Shown here piece after piece: positions 8,321-17,491 of a DNA stretch of 64,000 bases. The translations under genes were made by a program, and so were the position numbers. Under the pieces are notes generated by a model. It was not told the origin of the DNA. It saw only the letters and a list, made by a program, of their open reading frames with translations, and ran no database searches. Each line of letters begins with the position of its first letter. The stretch's first letter is position 1. The stretch covers positions 56,467-120,466 of the forward strand of contig JAZOPZ010000003.1 of the NCBI GenBank assembly GCA_045655805.1. The letters are read 5' to 3'. The stretch is from UBA11475 sp045655805 (GTDB lineage: Bacteria > Bacillota > Clostridia > Christensenellales > Borkfalkiaceae).

Positions 8321-9325
8321 ATGGAAGATAAGAAAATACTTTTATCAGCAGTTCAACCAAGTGGAACGCTCACTTTAGGTAATTATCTTGGAGCAATCAA
8401 AAATTGGATTAAACTTCAAGATGATTATAATTGTATTTTTTCAATTGCTGATCTACATACTTTAACGGTAAGGCAAGTGCCTGCCGATTTGAGAAATAAT
8501 ACTTATTCACTTACGGCACTTTATCTTGCTTGTGGTTTAGATCCTGAAAAATCAGTTTTATTTTTACAGTCACACGTTTCAGCGCACGCTGAACTATGTT
8601 GGATTTTGAACACCATTACTTATCCTGGTGAACTCACTCGTATGACACAGTTCAAAGATAAGAGCCAACGCCATTGCGACAATATCAATATGGGGCTTAT
8701 GGACTATCCTGTTTTAATGGCTGCGGATATATTGTTGTACGGTACGGAACTCGTTCCTGTTGGCGCTGACCAAAAACAACATCTTGAACTCGCTAGGGAT
8801 ATCGCTTTAAGATTTAACGGTAGATATTCCGATACTTTCAAAGTGCCTGAACCATACATAGGTAAAGTTGGCGCAAAAATTACGAGTTTACAAGACCCTA
8901 CTAAAAAGATGAGTAAATCTGATGCAAATGTGAACGCGTTTATTTCTATGGACGACGATAGAGACACTATTATTCGCAAGTTCAAAAGGGCTGTTACTGA
9001 TAGTGATAATAGAATTATTGCCTCTGAAGATAAACCTGGCATTACGAATTTGCTTTCGATTTATAGCCTTGTAACGGGTAAAACTATTGAAGATGCTGAA
9101 AAAGAATTCGACGGCAAGGGGTACGGGGATTTCAAACTCGCCGTAGGTGAGGCCGTTGCTGATTTAATAGATCCTATTAGAGAAGAAAAGGAAAGAATTT
9201 TAAAAGATAAAGCGTATATTGATAGTATTTTGGCTACCGGTGCCGAAAGGGCTGAACGCATTGCTGGTAAGATTATTTCAAAAGTATATAAAAAGGTCGG
9301 TTTAGTTCCGAGAACTAGAAAATAG
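8321..9325 (+). CDS. trpS: Tryptophanyl-tRNA synthetase
   Basis: A 334-residue class Ic synthetase that charges tRNA-Trp. The HIGH-type signature is in PSGTLTLGNYLGAIKNW (residues 13-29) and KMSKS is at 196-200. GADQKQHLELARDIA is the conserved tryptophan-site helix. Length fits the short bacterial form. Its C-terminus ends seven bases before the next gene, suggesting readthrough into the DUF5685 cluster. Confidence 0.97.
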   Translation: MEDKKILLSAVQPSGTLTLGNYLGAIKNWIKLQDDYNCIFSIADLHTLTVRQVPADLRNNTYSLTALYLACGLDPEKSVLFLQSHVSAHAELCWILNTITYPGELTRMTQFKDKSQRHCDNINMGLMDYPVLMAADILLYGTELVPVGADQKQHLELARDIALRFNGRYSDTFKVPEPYIGKVGAKITSLQDPTKKMSKSDANVNAFISMDDDRDTIIRKFKRAVTDSDNRIIASEDKPGITNLLSIYSLVTGKTIEDAEKEFDGKGYGDFKLAVGEAVADLIDPIREEKERILKDKAYIDSILATGAERAERIAGKIISKVYKKVGLVPRTRK

Positions 9326-9332
9326 GTAAAAA

Positions 9333-10175
9333 ATGTTTGGATACGTAAAACCTGATAATCCTAATATGTACGTTAAAGACGTTGTTTTATATAAGGCATC
9401 GTATTGTGGATTATGTAAAAGTTTAGGTTGTGCTTGTGGTCAAAAAGCAAGGATGTGTTTAAGTTTTGACCTTGCGTTTTTATCGTGTTTTTTGCACAAC
9501 GTTATGAACGTAGATATGCAAGTTGAAAAAAAGCGTTGTGTTTTGCATTGGTTTAAGGCTAGACCAATTTCAAAACCTACAGAACTTTCAAAAAGGATTG
9601 CAAATCTTAACGTAATACTTGCTTATCAAAAATTCCACGACGACGTTCTCGATTCGGGTAAAAGTAAATTAAAAAAGAGTTTTTTTAAGTCTTCTTATAA
9701 TAAAGTTAGAAAAACCGAGCCAAAACTTTGTTCAATCATTGAAAATTATTATAAAAAACTCTACGATTACGAAAAATCGTCAGGTGATAGCATAGTTGTT
9801 GCGTCGGAATTTTTTGGCAAAATGCTTTACGAAGTAGTTAAGGTTATTGCAGAAGATTATTTTACTGAAGATGTCGGCACGATTGCTTTTAACCTTGGCA
9901 AATGGATTTACGTGGCAGACGCCCTTGACGATTTTGAAAAAGATTTAAAGAAAAACGAATATAATCCTTTTGTTATGACCTATAAAGACGTCTTAACTAA
10001 AAAAGATTTAATTCAAAAGAACAAACCTGATTTGCAATTTATGTTTGGTGATATAATTTCAGAAATTATGATTGCAAATTCAAAAATAAAATATTGTTTT
10101 AATCACGATTTGGTTGATAATATTTTGACTAAAGGTATAGTAGTAAAAACAACTCAACTATTGGAGGGAAAATAA
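9333..10175 (+). CDS. DUF5685 family protein
   Basis: A 280-residue protein matching the clostridial DUF5685 pattern: it opens MFGYVKPDNPNMYVKDVVLY, then has YCGLCKSLG and a second cysteine pair (CACG), and a conserved DDFEKDLKKNEYNPF near residue 205. The D-D-x-x-x-D helix recalls the isoprenoid-synthase fold, but no activity is known to me. Its stop shares one base with the start of the J-like gene, so the two are translationally coupled. The function is unknown. Confidence 0.75.
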   Translation: MFGYVKPDNPNMYVKDVVLYKASYCGLCKSLGCACGQKARMCLSFDLAFLSCFLHNVMNVDMQVEKKRCVLHWFKARPISKPTELSKRIANLNVILAYQKFHDDVLDSGKSKLKKSFFKSSYNKVRKTEPKLCSIIENYYKKLYDYEKSSGDSIVVASEFFGKMLYEVVKVIAEDYFTEDVGTIAFNLGKWIYVADALDDFEKDLKKNEYNPFVMTYKDVLTKKDLIQKNKPDLQFMFGDIISEIMIANSKIKYCFNHDLVDNILTKGIVVKTTQLLEGK

Positions 10176-10795
10176 TGGAAGAATATTACAAGTTTTTAGG
10201 TGTTAGACCTGATGCGACTGACGACGAAATTGAAGATGCATATCAACAACTTCGCGCAAAGTATTCAAAAGAAAGATTTTCTGAAGGCGAAACGGGGAAT
10301 CTTGCCGCTAAAAATCTTACTAAACTTGACGAGGCGTATGCTGAAATAATGGAAGTGAGGGGTTCTTATAATGGTAATGACTCAACGACTAACGAAGGAC
10401 CTTCGATTGAAGCCGTTAAAAATGCTATAAATGACGGCAATTTGCAAAAAGCACAAGAATTACTTGATGGAATTACTATTAGAGAAGCAGAGTGGCACTA
10501 TTTACAATCGGTAGTTTTCTTTAAAAAGAATTGGTCTAACGAAAGTAAAAAGCAACTTGAAATTGCAATGAGTATGGATCCTTCAAACCAAAAGTATAAA
10601 GAAGCGTACGAAAAACTTATTGCTAAAATGCAGTTTTCAAACAATAATTTTAATGGACAATTCCATTCTGGAAACACGAATTATAACGGCGGAAATTATC
10701 AGGACAATAGACAAATGGGTGGCGACGGATGTCTTGATTTTTGCACGGCTTATTGTTGCGCTGAACTTATGTGTTCGCTTTGTTGTGGTCGATGA
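10175..10795 (+). CDS. J-domain-like protein lacking HPD, with cysteine-rich tail
   Basis: A 206-residue protein. Residues 1-60 follow the DnaJ pattern (YYKFLGVRPDATDDEIEDAY, then helix II LRAKYS) but the HPD loop that stimulates DnaK is replaced by KERF. Residues about 80-150 read as TPR-like helices. The end is glycine/asparagine-rich and finishes in a cysteine cluster, CLDFCTAYCCAELMCSLCCG. GGAGGGAAATA precedes ATG. It overlaps the next gene by four bases (ATGA). In this clostridial trio it probably works with the DUF5685 protein, but it is unlikely to be a normal Hsp70 co-chaperone. Confidence 0.75.
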   Translation: MEEYYKFLGVRPDATDDEIEDAYQQLRAKYSKERFSEGETGNLAAKNLTKLDEAYAEIMEVRGSYNGNDSTTNEGPSIEAVKNAINDGNLQKAQELLDGITIREAEWHYLQSVVFFKKNWSNESKKQLEIAMSMDPSNQKYKEAYEKLIAKMQFSNNNFNGQFHSGNTNYNGGNYQDNRQMGGDGCLDFCTAYCCAELMCSLCCGR

Positions 10796-11337
10796 AAACT
10801 AGGATTCTAACGATTTCGGCCCTTTCAGCAGCGCTTGCAACGATCGTTTTAATTTTCGGTACGGTTTTTTCTGACTTATTTGACCTAGTTGCCGTTATTA
10901 TTGCACCTATGGTTTTAGCTATGCCACTTTATTACAATTCCGTTAAAGGGGCTTTACTAGCTACTTTAAGCGCAGGTTTTTTGGCGCTAATGCTTACGGG
11001 ATTCGGGAGTATCGCAACCAACTTTGTTTACGGACCTTATTTCTTGTTTTTTGGGTTTTTCCCTATTTTGAAATATTGTACGCTAACAAAACGATGGAAT
11101 AAATATTTAATGCATACGATATGCGCGATATGGTTTGCGCTTTCGGTAGTTGCTTTGTTTTTTTTCTACGTTAAACTTTTAGGGTTTGGTATAGATTTAA
11201 TCATACCGTTAGATGCGAAATTGATACCAGTTGTATTATTTTTTGTATCCGTGCCGTTATATTTTGTTGTGGATGCGTACGTTTACGCTTGCCAAATTTT
11301 TATGTTCAGATTATTAAAAAGAATAGTGAAAAATTAG
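10792..11337 (+). CDS. Polytopic membrane protein of unknown function
   Basis: A 181-residue very hydrophobic protein with about five or six membrane segments (near 5-22, 26-48, 55-75, 80-97, 108-130, 145-170). The start is the ATG of an ATGA overlap with the preceding stop. The architecture and first helix (RILTISALSAALATIVLIF) recall ECF transporter substrate-binding subunits, but no ligand motif or ECF ATPase is nearby. It is the last member of the DUF5685 trio. Confidence 0.65.
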   Translation: MKTRILTISALSAALATIVLIFGTVFSDLFDLVAVIIAPMVLAMPLYYNSVKGALLATLSAGFLALMLTGFGSIATNFVYGPYFLFFGFFPILKYCTLTKRWNKYLMHTICAIWFALSVVALFFFYVKLLGFGIDLIIPLDAKLIPVVLFFVSVPLYFVVDAYVYACQIFMFRLLKRIVKN

Positions 11338-11341
11338 AAAA

Positions 11342-12742
11342 ATGATTGAAAAAAATCAAGAATTCGTCGGAATCGTTGAAAGGTTAGGTTCAAACGGCGA
11401 AGGGGTTATTAAAAACGATGGGATTGTTGTTTTTATTCCAAACGTTTTGCCCGAAGAAAAAATTAAATATAAAATATTGAAAGTTGCAAAAACTTACGCT
11501 TACGGAAAGGTAACGGAAATTTTAGTTCCTGCCGAAGATAGAGTGAGACCACTTTGTCCCGTGTTTGAAAAGTGTGGTGGGTGTCAACTACAACACTTTG
11601 ATTATGCTAACCAACTAAAGTTTAAAACGACTTTAGTTAAGGATTGCTTTAAAAAAATTGCTAATTTAGAAGTTGACGTAAAGACTACGCTTAAAAATAA
11701 TAGCGAGTACGGCTATCGCAATAAATTGCAACTTCCGATAGGGGCAAAAAATGGCGAATCATTTATCGGCTTTTATGCTGAAAATTCACATAGAATAGTT
11801 CCTATTACGAAGTGTTACATAAATGCTGATTGGTCGGAAAAATTAATTTCATCAATCAAACAATTTATGATAAATTACCGTGTTTCAGGTTATGACGAAG
11901 TTTCAAAGCAAGGCGTTTTAAGGCACGTCGTTGCAAGAGAGGCTGATACAGGTATTATTATTACTTTAGTTTCGGCAAAAAGGCAAATTCCGCATATTAA
12001 CGAATTTGTCAAAATTTTAAAAGAAAATTTTATCGAATTTAGTTTGTACTTGAATTTTAACGATAAAGATACCAACGTAGTGTTTGGAGATGAGTTTTCT
12101 TTAATTTATGGTAAGGGTTTTTACACGACTGAATTGTGTGGTATAAAATGTGATGTCGGCGTGAAAAGTTTTATGCAAGTCAATTATGAAGTTGCGTCTA
12201 AAATTTATCAAATGGCAATCAAGTTATTGGAGGCTGGAGAAGATACCTTCGTGATTGACGCATATAGTGGTGCAGGGTTAATGACTGCAATGTTTGCAAA
12301 AAAAGCGCGCCACGCTTATGGTATTGAAATTATTGATGAAGCCGTTAATATTGCCGACAATTTGGCTATAAAGAACGGGCTTTCTGATAAAATGACCAAT
12401 ATTTGTGGTGATTGTGCTGAAGTTTTACCACCACTCGTTAGTGAACTTTCGAAAAAAGGAAAGGTTGCCGTTGTTTTAGACCCGCCTAGAAAAGGCTGTG
12501 ATAAAAAAGTTATTGACGCAATTTTAAAATGTGATATTGATAAAATTGTTTATATTTCTTGCAACCCAGCAACGCTTGCTAGGGACGTTGGGTTATTGGT
12601 TGGTTCGCTTTACTATGATGGTAAAGAAATTAAAAAGGTTGAAGATTACACACAAAAGTATGAAATTTCTTATGCAAGACCTTATGATATGTTTAGTCAA
12701 ACCAAACACGTCGAGACCGTCGTTTGCTTAACGCGAAAATGA
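11342..12742 (+). CDS. 23S rRNA (uracil-5-)-methyltransferase, RlmD/RumA family
   Basis: A 466-residue SAM enzyme that makes 5-methyluridine in 23S rRNA (target position 1939 or 747 by family). Residues 1-65 are a TRAM RNA-binding domain. CPVFEKCGGCQ gives three iron-sulfur ligands (C72, C78, C81), with a likely fourth in PITKCYI. DAYSGAGLMTAMFA binds SAM, VVLDPPRKGC is the catalytic loop and SCNPATLARD carries the nucleophilic cysteine. It ends with TGA. It follows the membrane gene by four bases, so it is in the same operon, but probably by convenience. Confidence 0.93.
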   Translation: MIEKNQEFVGIVERLGSNGEGVIKNDGIVVFIPNVLPEEKIKYKILKVAKTYAYGKVTEILVPAEDRVRPLCPVFEKCGGCQLQHFDYANQLKFKTTLVKDCFKKIANLEVDVKTTLKNNSEYGYRNKLQLPIGAKNGESFIGFYAENSHRIVPITKCYINADWSEKLISSIKQFMINYRVSGYDEVSKQGVLRHVVAREADTGIIITLVSAKRQIPHINEFVKILKENFIEFSLYLNFNDKDTNVVFGDEFSLIYGKGFYTTELCGIKCDVGVKSFMQVNYEVASKIYQMAIKLLEAGEDTFVIDAYSGAGLMTAMFAKKARHAYGIEIIDEAVNIADNLAIKNGLSDKMTNICGDCAEVLPPLVSELSKKGKVAVVLDPPRKGCDKKVIDAILKCDIDKIVYISCNPATLARDVGLLVGSLYYDGKEIKKVEDYTQKYEISYARPYDMFSQTKHVETVVCLTRK

Positions 12743-12808
12743 GGAAAACGGCGTTAAATAGGTAAATTTTGGTTTCTAAATTTATAATACAAAGCATAGT
12801 GAGATAAT

Positions 12809-14840
12809 TTGGTTATGGTATATTGCAAAACTGATATGTGTGATTATTATAATGAGACGGCTACTAAATCTTATAAGAATTTGCTTGCTAATATCGAAAA
12901 ATTACCATTTTCTTTTAAATATAACGGTAAAGCCATTTTTATAAGCAATTTACGAGAAGTTGACAGAAAGACTTTATCTAACAAAGATAAAGAAACGACT
13001 GATATTTTTTTTGAATACGACTGCTTAAAAATAAGCGTAAAGTTAACTCATTATTTTACGCACGGGGCTACTGAATGGACGGTTTGGTTTGAAAATATAA
13101 GTAATAAAAATAGCGGTGTCTTGGAAGAATTACAAACTACAATTGAGTTCGCAGGTAAAGATCCCGTTCTTAAAGGTATTTTAGGTGACAAAGTAAATAG
13201 GTATCGCCCTTATGAGAAAAAGTTAACTGAAGAAAGCGTTGAATTTTTATCTAATACTGGTAGAGCGACTCACGAATTTTTTCCTTATTTCAACCTAGAA
13301 TATGGTAATGGCGGTGCTTTTATTGCATTAGGTTGGGGCAGGGACATGGAAAGCAAAATTTTCTTGTCAAGGCGAAACGACGACTTATTAGGCAAGCGCT
13401 ATAGTTGATTTGCACTCTTATTTAAAGCCAGGTGAAAAAATACGATCGGCACTCTTTTTGATGTTGCCTTATACCATTAGAGATGAAAATTACGCTACAA
13501 ATTTATGGCGTAGTTGGTTTATTGAACAAAATATGCCGAAGTTTGATGGTAAAGGCACCAAAATAACGCCTTTTTCAACTTGTTGTTTTGACTCTGATAC
13601 AGGGAGAAGGAGAACTGACGGTAGTCTTTCTGAAACCTATTTTACTTGGAAGCCTACGCTTGAGAAAATGCTTGAAGTAGGCGTGAAGGTTGATTTTAGG
13701 TGGTTTGATGCCGGTTGGTATCAATGACCTGATTTGGGCACTACTGACGGGTTAACTTGGGAAAGTAATTGGTGGGGAAGCGTTGGAACTTGGGCATTAG
13801 ACCCCGCAAAATGGCCAAAAGGGACTTTTAGAGAATCAGTAGATTTTGCTCATAATCAGGGTATTAGAACGTTAGTGTGGTTTGAACCTGATAGAGTAAT
13901 GGACGTCGATAATTTGGTAAAAAATTGGGGGTATAAAAAAGAGTGGGCCATTCCGCGTGAAGAAGGTAATGATATTTTAAACGATTACGGAAATAAAGAG
14001 TGTTTTGAGTGGGTTTTGGGCAGAATAAGACAAATGCTCACTGAAAACAAAATTGATATGTATCGTGAAGATTTTAACGTTGCTTGTCCTAAAAGCAATT
14101 TGGATTACGGCGATAAATTGCAGGGCGTAAATCGTAAGGGGATTACTGAACATAATCACGTTGACGGACGATACCGTTTATGGGACGAAATTATTAAAAT
14201 CACTTCTTCATACGGTGGATGTTCGTTTGTTGATTGTTGTGCTTCGGGCGGTGGTAGAAACGATATTGAATCTATGCGCCGTGGTGTGCCACTTTTAAGG
14301 TCTGACGCTGATAGAACTACAACTGCTTTAAGACTTTCAATGACTTCTTCATTTAATAAGTGGATACCGTTTTGTGGCGCTAACACTAAAGAAAAAGTTG
14401 GAGAGTTGGATACGGACGGTGCAAGTGACGTTTATATTTGGAGAGCGTCTTACTTGCCGTGTTTAAATATAGACGAATTATTCGTTCAAAAGAAAAGCGT
14501 AGATTATTCTAGTGTTCTTTTCGGTATAGATGAGTGGAAAAGGGTTTCACCATATTTATTGAAAGATTTTTATCTTTTGACGGATTGGCACGATGGTGAA
14601 GATAAAAGTGGGTTTACTGCTTACGCGTATTTTGATGAAGATACTAAAAGTGGCGTGATATTTGCTTTTAGGCAAGAAGATTGCGTAGAAAGCGAGTTAA
14701 CCGTTAAACTTCCGTTTGCAAACGGAGTATATTCTTTAACGGATGAGGACACCTTGGAAACATTTAAAATAACAGATGGTAATTTGCGTTTGTTTTTTGA
14801 TAAACCTAGAACGGCAAAACTTATTTGGATTAAAAAATAA
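12809..14840 (+). pseudogene. GH36 alpha-galactosidase broken by a frameshift and an in-frame TGA
   Basis: Three pieces read as one glycosidase of about 675 residues. The N-terminal beta-sandwich runs 12809-13408. The frame then slips between about 13390 and 13406; LHSYLKPGEKIRS continues from 13410. The barrel runs on to RWFDAGWYQ, where TGA at 13725-13727 interrupts, and resumes with PDLGTTDG to 14840. The barrel keeps YREDFNV (nucleophile region) and CCASGGGRND, so the lesions look recent. GH36 enzymes remove alpha-galactosyl groups from raffinose-type sugars. No strong start site is visible (TTG at 12809). A read error in the assembly would give the same picture. Confidence 0.85.
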
Positions 14841-14917
14841 CGATTTTCTTTACCAAAAGATATTATAACAACATAATTTATACGATTTAAATTAAATAAT
14901 GCAAATAGGAGAAAATA

Positions 14918-16000
14918 ATGAAACAACAATGGACGCCGGAACAAGCGAACGCTTGGTATGAAAAACAAGGTTGGTTACGTGGCTTCAATTTGGTAGGTAG
15001 CAAGTGTACTAATAGACTTGATATGTTCCAAAAATACAAGAGTGAAGAAAAACTCGAACAACTCGAGAAAGAACTTGCTCTTGCTGAAAAAATAGGTTTT
15101 AACACCGTTCGTTTATGGGCAAACTTTGACGTTTATTATGCTGAACCTGAAAGTTATATGGAAATTTTCGATAAATACATTGAAATTTGCGCCAAATATA
15201 ACCAAAAGGTTATGGTTGTGTTAACCCACGAAGAAGATTTGCCTCGTGGTGAAGTGTTCGTTCCAAAGAAAATGGGCGAACAAGAATATGCGCTCGGTAT
15301 ACATTTTGGTAGAATTCCATATTCTGCTGAAGAATGGGCAAAACAACCAAAACACTATATGGAATACCCTGAAATTTACGCTACTTTTATTGAAATGGTT
15401 AAAAAAACAGTTGAAAAGTATGCTAAAGACGAAAGAGTTCTTGCTTGGAATATTTGGAACGAACCTGGTATTACCATTGGCGAAAGGACTATTCCTCTTT
15501 TGGACGAATTATTTAAACTAGTTCGTTCATACGATCCAATTCAACCAGTTTGTGCTGACGTATGGCGTAACCTTAAAGGTGGTAAAATTCAAACCAAAGA
15601 AGAACAATTTGCTTACGATAATTCTGATATTATCAGTTTTCATAGTTATCAATCTTTTGATAAACTCGTTGCTGAAATCAATTTCCATAAAAAGACAAAT
15701 AGACCACTTTTCTTGACTGAATGGCTAAATAGAGTAAATCATAACAATATTTTTGATATTTATCCTATGTTATTTTTATCAAACGTTGCGTGTCATTGTT
15801 GGGGTTTTGTTATTGGTAAAACACAAACGAGTGAACCTTGGACTGATTTGTGGAAACAATGGGACGAAGGTGGCGCGAGAGAGTATGATTTTACTAAATG
15901 GCAACACGATTTATTCCGTCAAAATTTCCGTCCTTATGACCCGTATGAAATTCAAATAATTGAAAAATTCAATAATATTGCAAAAGAAGACGGTAGATAG
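14918..16000 (+). CDS. Clan GH-A glycoside hydrolase (GH5/beta-mannanase-like)
   Basis: A 360-residue (beta/alpha)8 retaining hydrolase without a signal peptide, so it acts in the cytoplasm on imported oligosaccharides. LRGFNLVGSK and GFNTVRLWANF are early barrel strands. The acid/base is the glutamate of WNIWNEPG (about residue 182) and the nucleophile the glutamate of LFLTEWLNR (about 267). HSYQSF and WGFVIGKTQT are substrate-side loops. The start has AGGAGAAAATA. The exact family (GH5 or a relative annotated as beta-xylanase) cannot be settled by eye. It follows the broken alpha-galactosidase by 77 bases. Confidence 0.85.
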   Translation: MKQQWTPEQANAWYEKQGWLRGFNLVGSKCTNRLDMFQKYKSEEKLEQLEKELALAEKIGFNTVRLWANFDVYYAEPESYMEIFDKYIEICAKYNQKVMVVLTHEEDLPRGEVFVPKKMGEQEYALGIHFGRIPYSAEEWAKQPKHYMEYPEIYATFIEMVKKTVEKYAKDERVLAWNIWNEPGITIGERTIPLLDELFKLVRSYDPIQPVCADVWRNLKGGKIQTKEEQFAYDNSDIISFHSYQSFDKLVAEINFHKKTNRPLFLTEWLNRVNHNNIFDIYPMLFLSNVACHCWGFVIGKTQTSEPWTDLWKQWDEGGAREYDFTKWQHDLFRQNFRPYDPYEIQIIEKFNNIAKEDGR

Positions 16001-16011
16001 AAATTTGCAAC

Positions 16012-16046
16012 AAAAAAAGAGCAACTGCTTAGTTGCTCTTTTTTGC
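16012..16046 (+). terminator. Bidirectional terminator between convergent sugar genes
   Basis: AGAGCAACT gctt AGTTGCTCT with an A-run before and a T-run after, so it serves both the hydrolase and the minus-strand MFS pseudogene. Confidence 0.92.
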
Positions 16047-16054
16047 TGTGAAAA

Positions 16055-17356
16055 TTATTCTTGTACTATAGTTTCTTGAGTTTCAATAGGTTCTTCTTTG
16101 CCAAGTGCAAATTTTTGCCATTTTGGAACTGCAATAAAACAACATAAAGTACCTGCTATCGTAATGCCAGAACACACTATAACCGTTATAAACCAATCGA
16201 GAGATAAGAATAGTGGGAAAGCAATCGCCGAACCTATATAAGTACAAGCGTTTAAAATACCTGCAAAGGTTGATACGTTGCCGTATTTTTTGAAGCGTTT
16301 TGGTACTTGAGAAATGAGCATAAGGTTAACGCCGTGCATGGTGCTTGTGATAAGTGTGAGACAAATAATCGGCGTTATTTCAGCAATACCAACGCTTGAA
16401 GGATTGATGGCGCTTACGTCAATTTTAAGTATTATAAACATCAATGCAAGAATTATTGCAAAAAATGCACTCACGCCAAATAAAACACCACCAAGTTTAA
16501 CTTCATTTTCAAAAAATCTTTTATACAGCCAAAGAGAAAGATAATAGAATACGAAAGTTAAAATAGCAGGGGCGAGCGTTACGATGATAGCGTCGTCAGA
16601 GCCAACTCCTAATGCATTAGTAAGGTATACTGGTAAAAGTGGTTCAATACCGTCACGAAGCATCCCTTGAAGGATAACTGCAAAGAATATAAATATTAAT
16701 GGGAAAATTGCAAGTTTTGGTATATTGAGTTTTTGCTTTTTTGTTTCAACTTGAGTGTCTACCGGCATAGGAGTTGAATCAAAATGCCCACAACCACTTT
16801 TGAAGAAAAACCATAAAATCGTTACGATAACGCCGATGCCAGCAGATGTGTAAAATACTGCTTGACACGAATTAAATAAATTAATTATTGGCTTTGAGAA
16901 GATTGATAAGCACACAGTTGCTAGTGAAGATGCACAAGAAATTAAAAGTACGGAACGATTATAATCTTTATCACTTAAATCACACGCTAAAATTCTAACG
17001 ATAGGTGGCCACATCATTGCTTGGGCAAAACCGTTGATTGCCCATAAAATCCATACTAGAGTTATTGAAAATGCTAAGAGTGGCAACAATAAGTTCATAA
17101 GGGTTACGATGATAAGTCCACAAGCGATTAAGTTTTGTGGTTGAGTTCTATCACCAATGTAACCGTTAACAACTTGTCCTACACCATAAGTTATTGATAG
17201 GCAAGTGAGTGCTATACCTATTAAATTGTTTGCAAAACCTGTTCCTGCCTCGTATGCAGTTATTATAACTCATAGGTTTTTTCTAGTTATATAACTCGTA
17301 AAGTATACTAGTGATAATAAAGCAGTTAAAGATCCGACTGAGAGTTTCTTCTTCAT
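16055..17356 (-). pseudogene. MFS (organophosphate/sugar antiporter-like) transporter with premature TGA
   Basis: The full frame from ATG 17356 would give 433 residues and 12 membrane helices. Codon 29 is TGA (17270-17272) inside helix 1, after YFTSYITRKNL, and the same frame continues with VIITAYEAG and the family motif TYGVGQVVNGYIGDRTQP. The next ATG (17098) lies in the third helix, so restarting there would not give a normal transporter. NGFAQAMMWPPIVR is typical of the GlpT/UhpC-like group. It is divergent from the intact MFS gene at 17492 and probably took up a glycoside or phosphorylated sugar. Confidence 0.85.
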
Positions 17357-17443
17357 AATAATCGTTCTCCGTATTAATACTTGTTCATTATAACACAATG
17401 ATATCGAAAGTACAACTAAATTATGTGGTTTTTGAAACTATTA

Positions 17444-17472
17444 TTGACAGTAATAAAAATAATTGATATACT
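17444..17472 (+). promoter_or_regulatory. Sigma-A promoter for the MFS-GH2 operon
   Basis: TTGACA, 17 bases, TATACT. AAGGAG at 17481 and ATG at 17492 follow. Confidence 0.85.
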
Positions 17473-17491
17473 AAATTAGTAAGGAGTAAAT

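Noticed and set aside
13725..13727. Genetic code change with TGA read as tryptophan
   Set aside because: TGA ends genes at 10795, 12742, 18844, 33018 and 52358, four of them in tight ATGA overlaps, and a third broken gene has TAA instead.
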